Positions 36,333 to 45,093 of a DNA stretch of 64,000 nt are shown piece after piece. Below the pieces are notes generated by a model. The model was given only the letters and a program-made list of their open reading frames with translations. It made no database searches and was not told the DNA's origin. The stretch covers positions 107,513 through 171,512 of the forward strand of contig JBCDIL010000007.1 of NCBI GenBank assembly GCA_038749025.1. The letters run 5' to 3'. Each line of letters opens with the position of its first letter. The stretch's first letter is position 1. The stretch is from JBCAXA01 sp038749025. GTDB lineage: Bacteria; Pseudomonadota; Gammaproteobacteria; Steroidobacterales; Woeseiaceae. The translations under genes and the position numbers were made by a program.

Positions 36333-36364
36333 AAAAAAAACGGCGACCGTCACGGTCGCCGTTT
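36333..36364 (-). terminator. Rho-independent terminator of the bactofilin genes
   Basis: A perfect 12-bp stem (AAACGGCGACCG and its complement, 3-base loop) is followed on the minus strand by a run of eight T, counting the stem end. It lies 23 bp after the stop of the second bactofilin gene and is the clearest intrinsic terminator in the window. Confidence 0.88.
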
Positions 36365-36386
36365 GTGTCAAGCTTATTAAACGCGG

Positions 36387-36839
36387 TTACTTTGCTGCTT
36401 TGGGATCGCGCATTTGGATGCCACCGTTGAAGGTCGCGCCTTCGTTAATGACAACCCGTGGGGCGATGATATTGCCTTCAACGTTACCGGTATCGCGAAT
36501 GGTCACACTGACCGTGGCGGTCAGATTCCCTGTCACTTTGCCTTCGATAAAAATCTTCGTCGCGTTGACGTTAGCGATCACCTCGCCCTTCGGGCAAACC
36601 GTTAAACAGCATTTACCCTGGTTAATGGTGCCCTCGACCTTGCCCTCGATGACAAGGTCTTCGTCTGCCGATAATTCACCGTTAAAGTGCAGCGTCTCAC
36701 CGATAACCGATACAGACGGCCCAGAATCCGCATCGTTACGCACGGCCTCGGCGGCTTCATTGAACGGGATGATTTGCGACTCCGTCAGTACTTCTTCATC
36801 TCGGTTCGGCGCACCGCTGAGATAGTCGTGGTTGCTCAT
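36387..36839 (-). CDS. Bactofilin (polymer-forming cytoskeletal protein)
   Basis: This 150-residue protein has an unstructured N-terminus and a central right-handed beta-helix domain (about residues 45-140). The bactofilin repeats are visible: ELSADEDLVIEGKVEGTINQ, VIANVNATKIFIEGKVTGNL and VEGNIIAPRVVINEGATFNGGIQM. Such proteins polymerise without nucleotide and scaffold envelope or polar proteins. It is downstream of a related bactofilin by 18 bp and ends just before a terminator. No M23 peptidase gene, the common partner, is adjacent. Confidence 0.93.
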   Translation of the reverse strand: MSNHDYLSGAPNRDEEVLTESQIIPFNEAAEAVRNDADSGPSVSVIGETLHFNGELSADEDLVIEGKVEGTINQGKCCLTVCPKGEVIANVNATKIFIEGKVTGNLTATVSVTIRDTGNVEGNIIAPRVVINEGATFNGGIQMRDPKAAK

Positions 36840-36857
36840 AAGTGAATGGACTCCTAG

Positions 36858-37373
36858 TCAGGCGGCACTGGCCGATTTGCGGGACGTACGGCGTTTTCGG
36901 GTGGAACTACTGTCGTCGGCAGGCGGCTCTTTTTTGTCCGCTGCAGCGGGCTTCGTCGCGATAGAGGACTCTGTGGCTGTTGCCGCCACCGGTTCTTCGA
37001 CCGGCGGCTTCGGAGCCACCTTGACTTCAGCGGGATCCTTCATCGTAATCGAACCATTGAAGGTTGCCCCTTCGTACAGCGAAACGGTCGGGCTAATGAT
37101 GTTGCCTTCGATATCGGCTGTGTCTTTGACAATAATCGATGTACTGCCGCGAAGATCACCACGGACCTCACCTTCGACGGCGATATAGACCGCGTCGACG
37201 TTCGCTTTCAATTTGCCTTCTTCACCGATCGTTAGGTTGGAAGAATGGCGGATGTTGCCTTCGATTTGCCCCTGGATCAGGAGATCTTCGTCAGCACTCA
37301 GTTCACCTTTGAACTTTAGCGTCGGTCCTAACACCGACTTCTTGCGATTGTGCGAATCGTATGGATTGCTCAT
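36858..37373 (-). CDS. Bactofilin with long charged C-terminal tail
   Basis: This 171-residue protein has the same beta-helix core as its neighbour (ELSADEDLLIQGQIEGNIRH, VYIAVEGEVRGDLRGS, ATFNGSITMKDP). It adds a 50-residue C-terminal tail rich in Pro, Glu, Lys and Arg (KRRTSRKS near the end). The basic tail could bind membrane, DNA or cell wall. The ATG at 37373 has GAGG seven bases upstream; another ATG at 37385 is in frame but lacks a good site. The tandem arrangement suggests gene duplication and hetero-polymers. Confidence 0.92.
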   Translation of the reverse strand: MSNPYDSHNRKKSVLGPTLKFKGELSADEDLLIQGQIEGNIRHSSNLTIGEEGKLKANVDAVYIAVEGEVRGDLRGSTSIIVKDTADIEGNIISPTVSLYEGATFNGSITMKDPAEVKVAPKPPVEEPVAATATESSIATKPAAADKKEPPADDSSSTRKRRTSRKSASAA

Positions 37374-37499
37374 CGTATGCCTCATGAGGAAATGGCGGAT
37401 TTACGTTCTGTTGCGCGTCACAGCGAATGTGCCAATGGCGTCACAAGTCCCGCGATGAACCGTGTCACAGTTCACAAGAAGCGTGAAAAAACCGGCAAG

Positions 37500-37530
37500 A
37501 ATTTGGCGTAAAAACGACTTACGTCAAATT
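37500..37530 (-). terminator. Hairpin downstream of ribokinase
   Basis: Twelve-base arms (AATTTGGCGTAA and TTACGTCAAATT) pair with one G-T wobble around a 7-base loop, starting two bases after the ribokinase stop. A run of six T follows about 14 bases further on. It is plausible as a terminator for the minus-strand nucleoside operon, but the T-run is displaced. Confidence 0.45.
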
Positions 37531-37532
37531 CG

Positions 37533-38441
37533 TCAGCGGCTCAACTTCGTTAATTCGTGTCGGTAGGGCATCGATCGTTGCGCACCGTCGCGCTCAACGG
37601 ATAAGGCGGCCGCGTACTGCGCGAACTCGATGGCACCGACAAGCGCCTCGCCGTCAGCTAGTGCTGTTGCCAAAGCACCGTTAAACGTATCGCCGGCTGC
37701 GACGGTGCTGACAACGTCAGCGGGCTTGGCGGCCAATGCCTCGATCGAACCATCCGCGGTTGCGACAACACACCCTGCCTCGCCCCGAGTCAGGATGGTT
37801 GTCGCGTCAAATTGCCGCGCCAGCGCCAGCGCCGCGTGCTCGGGGCCGACGGCATCACCGAGCAACCGTCTAGCTTCCGCTTCATTCGGTGTCAGCAGAT
37901 CGACGCAGCCTCTCAGAGTCGACGGTAGCGGCCCATCTAACGGTGCGGGGTCCAACACAACGCGTACGCCGGCATCGGTCGCGATGCGCGCCGCGGCGGA
38001 CACTGCATTAACCGGCACTTCCAGCTGCATTAGCAGGCTATCGGCGTGGACAATCGTGTCTTGCCAGCGAGCAACGTGCTGTGGGTCGACCAAGCCATTC
38101 GCGCCTGCCACAACGATGATGCTGTTACTGCCCGCCCGATCGACGCTGATACCGGCTGAGCCCGTTGGCACATCGGCCGCTTTGATAACGCTCTCGGTAT
38201 TGATGCCATCGGCGGCCAGCGCGGCCAATAACGCCTCGCCCGCGGCATCATCGCCGATGCAACCTAGAAAGCAAACGTCAGCCCCCAATCGCGCAGCCGC
38301 CACCGCTTGGTTGGCACCCTTGCCACCAAAATCGACCGCGAAGGTATCGCCACCGACCGTCTCGCCGGGCATCGGCAAGCGTTCCGCGCGAAACGTGTAG
38401 TCAACGTTTGCGCTACCCAATACGACGACACGACGGCTCAT
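37533..38441 (-). CDS. rbsK: Ribokinase
   Basis: This 302-residue PfkB-family sugar kinase has signature 1 in DFGGKGANQAVAAARLGADV and signature 2 with the catalytic base in VSTVAAGDTFNGALATAL (DTFNGA near residue 250). The N-terminal GSANVDYTFRAERLPMPGETV is typical of ribokinases. It phosphorylates ribose at O5. The ATG at 38441 overlaps the upstream dioxygenase stop (ATGA). Together with the nucleoside hydrolase nearby it fits use of ribose released from nucleosides. A related PfkB sugar kinase specificity cannot be fully excluded. Confidence 0.9.
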   Translation of the reverse strand: MSRRVVVLGSANVDYTFRAERLPMPGETVGGDTFAVDFGGKGANQAVAAARLGADVCFLGCIGDDAAGEALLAALAADGINTESVIKAADVPTGSAGISVDRAGSNSIIVVAGANGLVDPQHVARWQDTIVHADSLLMQLEVPVNAVSAAARIATDAGVRVVLDPAPLDGPLPSTLRGCVDLLTPNEAEARRLLGDAVGPEHAALALARQFDATTILTRGEAGCVVATADGSIEALAAKPADVVSTVAAGDTFNGALATALADGEALVGAIEFAQYAAALSVERDGAQRSMPYRHELTKLSR

Positions 38442-39289
38442 GACTGCCAATCCCGCGATGGGGCTTGCGATCCATTGCTGATCGCGTGCAATCGTTCAGC
38501 GAGATACGCGCCCGCCGTGTATCGCGATGACAGCACGGTGTCGAGAAATGGCGTAATGAACAGTGGAGCCGCGAAGCGAGCGACGTTGTCAGCGGTCGGA
38601 TTGACGACGCGATGCGTCGTCGACGGGTAGCGTCCCTCGCTGAGCTCCGCCAACATATCGCCCGCGTTCACGACTAACTCGCCCGGCCTACCCGCAACGC
38701 GATGCCAGGTCCCATCGCGGTCTCGCACCTCAAGACCCGGTTCATTGGCGACCGGCAATACCGTCAACAGGTTGATGTCCTCGTGCGCGGCTGCGCGCAA
38801 GGCACCCGCGGGTAGCTGCCCAGCCAGTTTCGGGTAGTAGACGAGGCGTAGAACGCTGTCGTTAGGTGACAATAACCGCGCCAATCCCGCGGGGTCGATG
38901 TCCGTCAAGAAATTGAGTAAGAGCCGCCCGGTTGCCAGCGCGTGCTCACGGTATCGAAACGTTGCCCGAGCGGTGCCAGCCGGCAAAAACGCGCCTGGTA
39001 AGACATGAAAAAACTCTTTGAGATCGATGGTGCTCGCACCCACCGCCTGTTCGGACTCGTGTGTGGGCCAGTACCCACACAGCGGTGGCTGTCCCGGCGA
39101 GTCATGCGCGAGGCAGTTTTTGGCGGCTGTATTGGCGTCGAAAAAACGACGCCACCCGCGTTCGAGCTCCGCCAACATAGCGACGTCAATGGATCTGTGT
39201 CGAACGATAGCGAAACCCGTTTCACGCAATGTCGCCGTGAATCGCTGAGCGGCATCCGCCGCGCTGAGATCGACCTGGCCGATTAGCAT
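38438..39289 (-). CDS. Isopenicillin N synthase-like 2-oxoglutarate/Fe(II) dioxygenase
   Basis: This 283-residue protein of the DIOX_N/2OG-Fe(II) family carries the iron ligands His169 and Asp171 (AAAHEDINLLTVLP) and His226 (PSTTHRVVNP). The 2-oxoglutarate-binding Arg238 appears as R-F-A-A instead of the usual R-x-S. The N-terminal TLRETGFAIVRHRSID is typical of the family. It overlaps ribokinase by 4 bp and follows the MFS gene after 7 bp, so it belongs to a nucleoside/ribose operon. A role in oxidising a modified nucleoside, base or sugar is an inference from position. Confidence 0.88.
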   Translation of the reverse strand: MLIGQVDLSAADAAQRFTATLRETGFAIVRHRSIDVAMLAELERGWRRFFDANTAAKNCLAHDSPGQPPLCGYWPTHESEQAVGASTIDLKEFFHVLPGAFLPAGTARATFRYREHALATGRLLLNFLTDIDPAGLARLLSPNDSVLRLVYYPKLAGQLPAGALRAAAHEDINLLTVLPVANEPGLEVRDRDGTWHRVAGRPGELVVNAGDMLAELSEGRYPSTTHRVVNPTADNVARFAAPLFITPFLDTVLSSRYTAGAYLAERLHAISNGSQAPSRDWQS

Positions 39290-39296
39290 ATAAGCA

Positions 39297-40448
39297 CTAT
39301 GCCACGGCCAACCGCCGCTCGGAGAGAGCGGCGAAAACGCTCAGTGCTGTCACAGACAATGCAGCACCAGCAAACCACAGCGCCGTACGCACGGAGAACC
39401 AGTCCACCACAAGGCTGCTGACATAAGGCGCCAGCGCTGTACCGACGGTAGCGGCGAGCAGCAACGTCGAGATCACGGCAACCTGCTCACCGTCCGCCAG
39501 TTGCGAGCCCAGTGTGACAACGAGCTTCAAGACACCGAGGGTCGCAATACCCCAGGCAATAGCAAGCCACGTCGCGCTGGCAACGTCGGTGGCGAAAGAC
39601 AAGCCGATGCCAAACGTCGCTGTCAACAGCACGGCCAGCGGTAGCAAACGCCGAAGTCCGACGCGAAGCACAACAACAGCCGCCAGTAATTGGCCACCGA
39701 ACAAGGCGATAAAATACTTGGAAACGGGCTCCGCACTCGCGATCGCGGCTACGCCGTGCGCCGTCTCAAGGTAGGTCGGTAGCCACAACACAATCGTAAA
39801 TTGGCCCAGTGTAAAGTTCGTCAGCGCGAGTGCGCACCACCACACCGCTGCCGGCCAATCAGCCGGTGATGCGTTCCCCGGCGGCGGCGCAATGCCGCGA
39901 AAATTCGCGCTGCCAATCAACACTAGCGCCAGCAACGCCGCCCCTCCTGCGAGGCTGTAAACGGTTGGCCACGCTTTGTCGGCGCTAAGTAACCAACCCC
40001 CTAAGGCAATCGCGGCAAATCCGGCAAGACTGAAAGCGCCGTCCGTTATGACGAGCATCGACGCTCGCCGCTCATCGGCGTGGATCGTCGCGATTACATT
40101 CGCTGCGGCTGGCAGACCGACGCCGCAAGCGAAACCGGCGACGAACAGCGCCGACCGAACGATGTTTACCGTCGGCATGGCAATCACGATGCTGACTGCC
40201 GCCAAGATCGCGAAAAACGCCAATAACAACGCCGCGCGCGTCCCGATCTTGAGCAATAACCCGACGGCGAAGACGGCTCCAGCCAGTATGCCAAGGTTGA
40301 CGGTACCCAACGCGCGGGCTGCCTCCGCCGCACTCAAGGACAACATCGCACCGACGGGCGCTACCAAAATTGGCGCGGGCATTAACAAGGCAGCCGTAAC
40401 GATGTACGCCAGAAAGGCAATGACCGTGAGAGCGATCGCGTTTAGCAT
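39297..40448 (-). CDS. MFS transporter in the nucleoside locus
   Basis: This 383-residue protein has about twelve hydrophobic helices with short loops and begins MLNAIALTVIAFLAYIVTAALLMPAP, which I read as TM1. No substrate motif is recognisable. It is the first gene of the MFS-dioxygenase-ribokinase run and is divergent from the nucleoside hydrolase gene across 101 bp, so nucleosides or a related compound are the likely cargo. Confidence 0.83.
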   Translation of the reverse strand: MLNAIALTVIAFLAYIVTAALLMPAPILVAPVGAMLSLSAAEAARALGTVNLGILAGAVFAVGLLLKIGTRAALLLAFFAILAAVSIVIAMPTVNIVRSALFVAGFACGVGLPAAANVIATIHADERRASMLVITDGAFSLAGFAAIALGGWLLSADKAWPTVYSLAGGAALLALVLIGSANFRGIAPPPGNASPADWPAAVWWCALALTNFTLGQFTIVLWLPTYLETAHGVAAIASAEPVSKYFIALFGGQLLAAVVVLRVGLRRLLPLAVLLTATFGIGLSFATDVASATWLAIAWGIATLGVLKLVVTLGSQLADGEQVAVISTLLLAATVGTALAPYVSSLVVDWFSVRTALWFAGAALSVTALSVFAALSERRLAVA

Positions 40449-40549
40449 CCGGTGACGCTAGCACCGGACCGCATCAATAACCAACACATGGATTGCGAAC
40501 TAGACCGGTCGACTGGCACTCTGCAGCGTCGTCGCGAAACCGAGATCCT

Positions 40550-41500
40550 ATGCGCCCCTTACTGATTGACACCGACCCTGGCATCGACGATGCCATGGCC
40601 ATCGCTTTCGCGGCGTGCTCACCGGCCGTCAATCTTGTTGCGCTAACGACAGTCGCCGGCAACGCGCCTATCGCAACAACCACGTACAACGCTTTGTCGC
40701 TGGCAACCCGGTTCGAACTCGATGTTCCGGTCGCACGTGGCGCGAGCTGCGCGATTGACGGTGTCACGGCAACGCCACCGACGTTCGTCCACGGTGACGA
40801 CGGGCTGGGAAATACAGGACCAACACCGGGTAAAGGCGCATTGGCTAACCAATCGGCCGCCGAATTGATCGTCGCGACGGCGCGGCGTTACCCGCAGCAA
40901 CTTGTGATCGTGGCCCTCGGCCAACTCAGTAACCTCGCGTTGGCGTTACGACTCGAACCCGAGCTTCCGACACTGATCGCCGACATCGTCATTATGGGCG
41001 GCGTATTTGGCTTTGGCGGCGAAGCGGGCAACGTTACCCCACTGGCCGAAGCGAACGCACACGGCGACCCGTTAGCCGCAGATCTCGTTTTCGCGGCGAG
41101 TTGGCCACTAACGGTGGTTGGCCTCGACGTCACCATGCAAACGATCATGGACGACAACGCGCGGACTGCCATGCGGCACGCGAGCGACAGCGGCGCTTAT
41201 CTTTACGAAGTCTCAGCGTTTTACGACCGGTTCTACCGCGATCGCCATGGCATCGATGGCTTCCCCGTTCATGACTCCTCCGCGATCGCCTACGTGCTAG
41301 ATCCGTCGCTCTTTAAGACATGCCGCGGGGTCATGCTGGCGCACTCCTGCGGCGCCAGTCGTGGCCAGACCGTGTTCGTTCCGGACCCAAGCACTCACCG
41401 ATACCTACCCATCGCCTCGCGCCCTCAACACAAGGCTTGCTACGACGTTCGCGCAGATGACGTGTTGGCATTGTTTCAAGAGACACTAAAAGCGCCCTAA
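40550..41500 (+). CDS. Inosine/uridine-preferring nucleoside hydrolase
   Basis: This 316-residue hydrolase has the family's N-terminal calcium-binding motif LIDTDPGIDDAMAI (Asp7, Asp9, Asp13, Asp14), the VHGDDGLGN loop, the EANAHGDPLAAD segment and a distal HDSSAIAYVLDP with the last Asp ligand. It splits ribonucleosides into base and ribose. No signal peptide is seen. The ATG at 40550 begins directly at the conserved strand. Ribokinase on the opposite strand would take the ribose on to ribose 5-phosphate. Base preference cannot be told. Confidence 0.93.
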   Translation: MRPLLIDTDPGIDDAMAIAFAACSPAVNLVALTTVAGNAPIATTTYNALSLATRFELDVPVARGASCAIDGVTATPPTFVHGDDGLGNTGPTPGKGALANQSAAELIVATARRYPQQLVIVALGQLSNLALALRLEPELPTLIADIVIMGGVFGFGGEAGNVTPLAEANAHGDPLAADLVFAASWPLTVVGLDVTMQTIMDDNARTAMRHASDSGAYLYEVSAFYDRFYRDRHGIDGFPVHDSSAIAYVLDPSLFKTCRGVMLAHSCGASRGQTVFVPDPSTHRYLPIASRPQHKACYDVRADDVLALFQETLKAP

Positions 41501-41528
41501 CTCCTTCCAAACAATTTGTTGTTTTTTC

Positions 41529-41565
41529 TCTACAAGTCAACGGCCGTAAATTTGACATTTGTAGA
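41529..41565. promoter_or_regulatory. Long imperfect dyad upstream of the second TonB receptor
   Basis: TCTACAAGTCAA at 41529-41540 is mirrored by TTTGACATTTGTAGA at 41551-41565 with a two-base insertion in the right arm, around a spacer beginning CGGCCG. The right arm includes TTGACA, a perfect -35 hexamer. The arrangement fits a repressor operator overlapping a promoter roughly 120 bp before the receptor start. It could also form a stem in RNA. Confidence 0.5.
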
Positions 41566-41683
41566 AAACACAGCAATAACAGGGGTGAATTTGTCGGATA
41601 ATTGCGTCGATGGCACTAGGGGGCTGCGGCTTTCGCGCAACTAATTCATCCCAATCAGAGGCTTTAGCGGGAGAAACGTGAGG

Positions 41684-44600
41684 ATGTCTAACCAGTTGCC
41701 ATTTACTTGTCATTTAAAACCACTGTTCGCGCTCGCCACACTGGCCGGTGCGGCGGTGCTGCCAACCAGCGCAGCGGCGCAGGAGGAAAGCGAAGGTATC
41801 GAAGAGATCGTCGTTACCGGGACGCGTATCGCGCGCGACGCTAACCTCAGTGGTCCATTGCCCGTTCAAACCATTTCGGCGGAGGATATCCAGGCGTCCG
41901 GTGAGTTTAATATTTCCGACGTCGTCAATGACGTCCCAGCCCTACTCGCCTCCGCAACGGCAGAGCAGTCAGATAGCCCGTTTAATGATGGGGCTGACGG
42001 TGCCAACGTCCTCAATCTGCGTGCACTCGGCGCAAATCGGACGCTCGTCTTGGTGAACGGTCGCCGCCATGTCGGCGGCATTCAGGGGCAAGCCGCAGTG
42101 GATGTCGGCTCCATACCCATCAAACTCGTTGAACGGGTTGAAGTATTGACCGGCGGTGCTTCGGCCATCTACGGGGCTGATGCCGTCACCGGTGTTGTTA
42201 ACTTCATCATGAAGGACAACTTCGACGGCTTCGAGATCGATGCGAATTACGGTCTATCGAGCGAAGGCGACGGTCAGCAACTGTCGCTGTCAGCTCTTTG
42301 GGGAACAAATTTCGCTAACGACCGCGGCAATTTTGCTGTCGCGGTCGACTACCGCACCGATGAAGGCCTGATGGTGACGGACCGCGACCGCGGTGCATTT
42401 ATTGGCTCCGGCCGCGACTGGGTCAACCCGGACCTTCGATTTCAACAAGGTGATATCGGTTCTGACACGCCGAACCTCGCGGCTTTCTACAATTTTGCCA
42501 ATACCGGTCTCACGAATTTCGGATTGGAAATTCCGACGTCCACGGACTTCATCGCAGACTACAACGCTGAATTCGGTGTAGACCCGGTACTAACCGCAGC
42601 CGAGCAAGCCCTGTTTACGCGTGCGGCCAACGCACCGCAGCGTGCGGTACTGCCGGGCCGTACTTTCCCGTTCACGTCGGGCTATGGCTACATCATTCCC
42701 GGCAACCCGTTTACGTTTGCCGGCTTTGATCCGGAAACCGCAATCGATCTCGACAATAACGGTAATCCCGATTGCTTAGATTCATTCACCGGTTACAACT
42801 CGGTGTTCGGCGCCGCGTCGTTTGGCGTGGTGGGTGGTTGCTGGAACGTGACGGCTGATGGCACCTACCGACCGGTTCAAGATGGCCTGGTCGCTGGCGA
42901 TTTCCAGGGTTTCGGCGGTGATTCGTTCAATACGATCAGCAACGATCGCAGCAATATATTGATCCCGGATGACAAAATCTCGGTAAATTTGCTCGGCAGT
43001 TACGATTTAACCGACTCGATGACCGTGTTCGCTGAAGCGAAGTACGTCACGCAGGAAACTGATCAGAACATCGATCCCAACTCGTTTTGGGATCTCCTGT
43101 TCGGCGCACCGGACAACCCATTCCTGCCCGCCTTCATTCAGCCGACGGCACAGGCGACCGGTGGTGTCGCCATCACAGTCGATCCGTTGTTCTTTAATGC
43201 CAATCGGAAAACAGAGCGCGAAACGACGCGCTTCGTCGCCGGTCTCGAAGGCGAGTTTGAAAATGGCTGGACTTACGAGGTCAGCGCAAATATCGGACGC
43301 TTCGATCAAACAATCAGCCGTAATCGCTCGACGATTAATGACCGTTTCTTCGCCGCATTGGATGCCGTTACCGACCCGGTAACCGGTCAACCCGCCTGTC
43401 GCTCGTCGGTAGACCCGGCGGCGCCGGCCCTAACAACGCCGTTTAACATTCCCGCGTATGACCCTGGTTATTTCTCGTTCCAGCCGGGTGACGGTTCGTG
43501 TGTCCCAATCAATATCTGGGCCGGTGAAACGGGTATAACGCAAGCGGCGGTCGACTTTGTGACTGTGCCGACGTGGGACAAATTGACCATCGACCAACGG
43601 GTACTGGCCGCGACAATCGTCGGCGACTCGGAGAGCTTCTTTTCGTTACCCGGCGGTCCGATCGGCTTCGCGGCGGGTTTCGAGTACCGCGAAGAAGAAT
43701 CGGACGCGACCTTCGACGAGTGGCAACGCGGCGTTATCCCGGCCGGTGGCAGCGCGCCGGGTCAGTTACTCGAAACCGTATCCGGCAATTCGTCATTGAC
43801 ATTCCGCCCGGCACTTTCGGTACGCAACGAGGCGGGCGAGTTCGATGCCACCGACTTGTTTGTCGAGGTGTCTTTACCGTTGCTCGCCGATATGCCCGGT
43901 GTTGAAGCGCTGGTTGTCGATCTGGCCATTCGCGGTTCCGACTACTCGACCATCGGCACGCAAACCACGTGGAAGGCTAACGTCTCGTATGCGCCCGTTT
44001 CGAGCGTCGCGTTCCGTGGGGGAATCTCCGAAGCGGTCCGAGCGCCGAATATCACCGAGTTGTTCGGGCCGCAAACCGGTACGACGTTCCGCCCAGTCGA
44101 TCCCTGCGACATAGCCCAAATCAATGCAATCGCCGCCGATAACCCGACACTGGCCGCACAAACCCAAGCCAATTGTGTGGCTGACTTTGCGGCTATCGGG
44201 ATCGATCCAACCGATGGTGCTGGCAATTATATTTTTACAGATCCATTGTCGGCTGCGTTCGGCGGTATTGAGCGTGGTAACAGGGAGCTGCAGGAGGAAA
44301 CAGCAGAGACGAAAACGCTCGGTGTCGTGTTCCAGCCAGAGGACATACCCGGCTTAAATCTGACCATTGACTATTGGGATATATCGATCGATGACGCCAT
44401 AGAATCGATCACGGCACAGAACATTGTCGACGGTTGCTACCAAGGAGCCTCATTGAATGATGGCTTTTGTGAGCTGTTCACAAGGAACGATGATCCTGCG
44501 TCGCTCCAAGCGGGTGGCTTTAACTTTTTGGAACAAACCAGCATAAACTTCGCGCGTATCGAGACGTCGGGCTATGACATATCAGCCAGCTACGGTTTCG

Positions 44601-45034
44601 ATGTCGCCGAGACGCAAGTCGACATTCGCGTGCAAGCGACGAAGGTCAACGAGCTGGACTTCTTCCAAAACCCGAACGATCTGTCCGAGGTGAACCCGGA
44701 ACTGGGCGAAGTTAACCGTCCGGAATGGGCCGGTAACATCTACCTGGGCTGGGGTGTCGGTAAGTTTGATTTCGGCTGGCAGGCTCAGTTCCTGGATGAG
44801 CAACTGGTGCAGTTCCTAGAAATCGAAACCGCGCGCTCTCTCTATGGGGACGTCGTTTTCCAAGACCCAACATGGATTCACGACTTCAGCGCGAACTATG
44901 CGGTTAACGACGAACTGTTGATCTACGGCGGTATCCGCAATGTCACCGACGAGCAACCGTTCCTTACTAATCTGGCCTACCCGGCCAGTGCTCGCGGACG
45001 GTTCTTCTTCGTCGGCGTTGATTACAAGCTGTAA
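41684..45034 (+). CDS. TonB-dependent outer-membrane receptor (nucleoside locus)
   Basis: This 1116-residue protein has a signal peptide ending PTSAAAQ, an EEIVVTGTRI TonB-box region and a plug (GPLPVQTISAEDIQ, ALGANRTLVLVNGRRHV, YGADAVTGVVNFIMKD). A long barrel ends with the aromatic-basic FFFVGVDYKL. It is in the size range of the large Caulobacter/Sphingomonas-type receptors. The ATG at 41684 is chosen over a GTG six bases earlier because of GGGAG spacing. It is 183 bp downstream of the nucleoside hydrolase gene on the same strand, with a dyad between them. Nucleosides, nucleotides or oligonucleotide fragments are a possible ligand, by position only. Confidence 0.93.
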   Translation: MSNQLPFTCHLKPLFALATLAGAAVLPTSAAAQEESEGIEEIVVTGTRIARDANLSGPLPVQTISAEDIQASGEFNISDVVNDVPALLASATAEQSDSPFNDGADGANVLNLRALGANRTLVLVNGRRHVGGIQGQAAVDVGSIPIKLVERVEVLTGGASAIYGADAVTGVVNFIMKDNFDGFEIDANYGLSSEGDGQQLSLSALWGTNFANDRGNFAVAVDYRTDEGLMVTDRDRGAFIGSGRDWVNPDLRFQQGDIGSDTPNLAAFYNFANTGLTNFGLEIPTSTDFIADYNAEFGVDPVLTAAEQALFTRAANAPQRAVLPGRTFPFTSGYGYIIPGNPFTFAGFDPETAIDLDNNGNPDCLDSFTGYNSVFGAASFGVVGGCWNVTADGTYRPVQDGLVAGDFQGFGGDSFNTISNDRSNILIPDDKISVNLLGSYDLTDSMTVFAEAKYVTQETDQNIDPNSFWDLLFGAPDNPFLPAFIQPTAQATGGVAITVDPLFFNANRKTERETTRFVAGLEGEFENGWTYEVSANIGRFDQTISRNRSTINDRFFAALDAVTDPVTGQPACRSSVDPAAPALTTPFNIPAYDPGYFSFQPGDGSCVPINIWAGETGITQAAVDFVTVPTWDKLTIDQRVLAATIVGDSESFFSLPGGPIGFAAGFEYREEESDATFDEWQRGVIPAGGSAPGQLLETVSGNSSLTFRPALSVRNEAGEFDATDLFVEVSLPLLADMPGVEALVVDLAIRGSDYSTIGTQTTWKANVSYAPVSSVAFRGGISEAVRAPNITELFGPQTGTTFRPVDPCDIAQINAIAADNPTLAAQTQANCVADFAAIGIDPTDGAGNYIFTDPLSAAFGGIERGNRELQEETAETKTLGVVFQPEDIPGLNLTIDYWDISIDDAIESITAQNIVDGCYQGASLNDGFCELFTRNDDPASLQAGGFNFLEQTSINFARIETSGYDISASYGFDVAETQVDIRVQATKVNELDFFQNPNDLSEVNPELGEVNRPEWAGNIYLGWGVGKFDFGWQAQFLDEQLVQFLEIETARSLYGDVVFQDPTWIHDFSANYAVNDELLIYGGIRNVTDEQPFLTNLAYPASARGRFFFVGVDYKL

Positions 45035-45064
45035 ATAACTCCGCCGCGTAAAAGACCGACGGAT

Positions 45065-45093
45065 AAGGCCAGGCGTTATGCCTGGCCTTTATT
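45065..45093. terminator. Bidirectional intrinsic terminator
   Basis: A 10-bp perfect stem AAGGCCAGGC / GCCTGGCCTT with loop GTTAT ends 55 bp after the receptor stop. It is followed by TATT on the plus strand and touches the stop codon of the convergent S9 peptidase gene on the minus strand. Confidence 0.8.

Noticed and set aside
37630..38400. Long open frame antisense to ribokinase (256 codons)
   Set aside because: Its product is low-complexity Ala/Ser/Pro/Thr, typical of a shadow of a GC-rich gene, and the opposite strand encodes a complete PfkB kinase.
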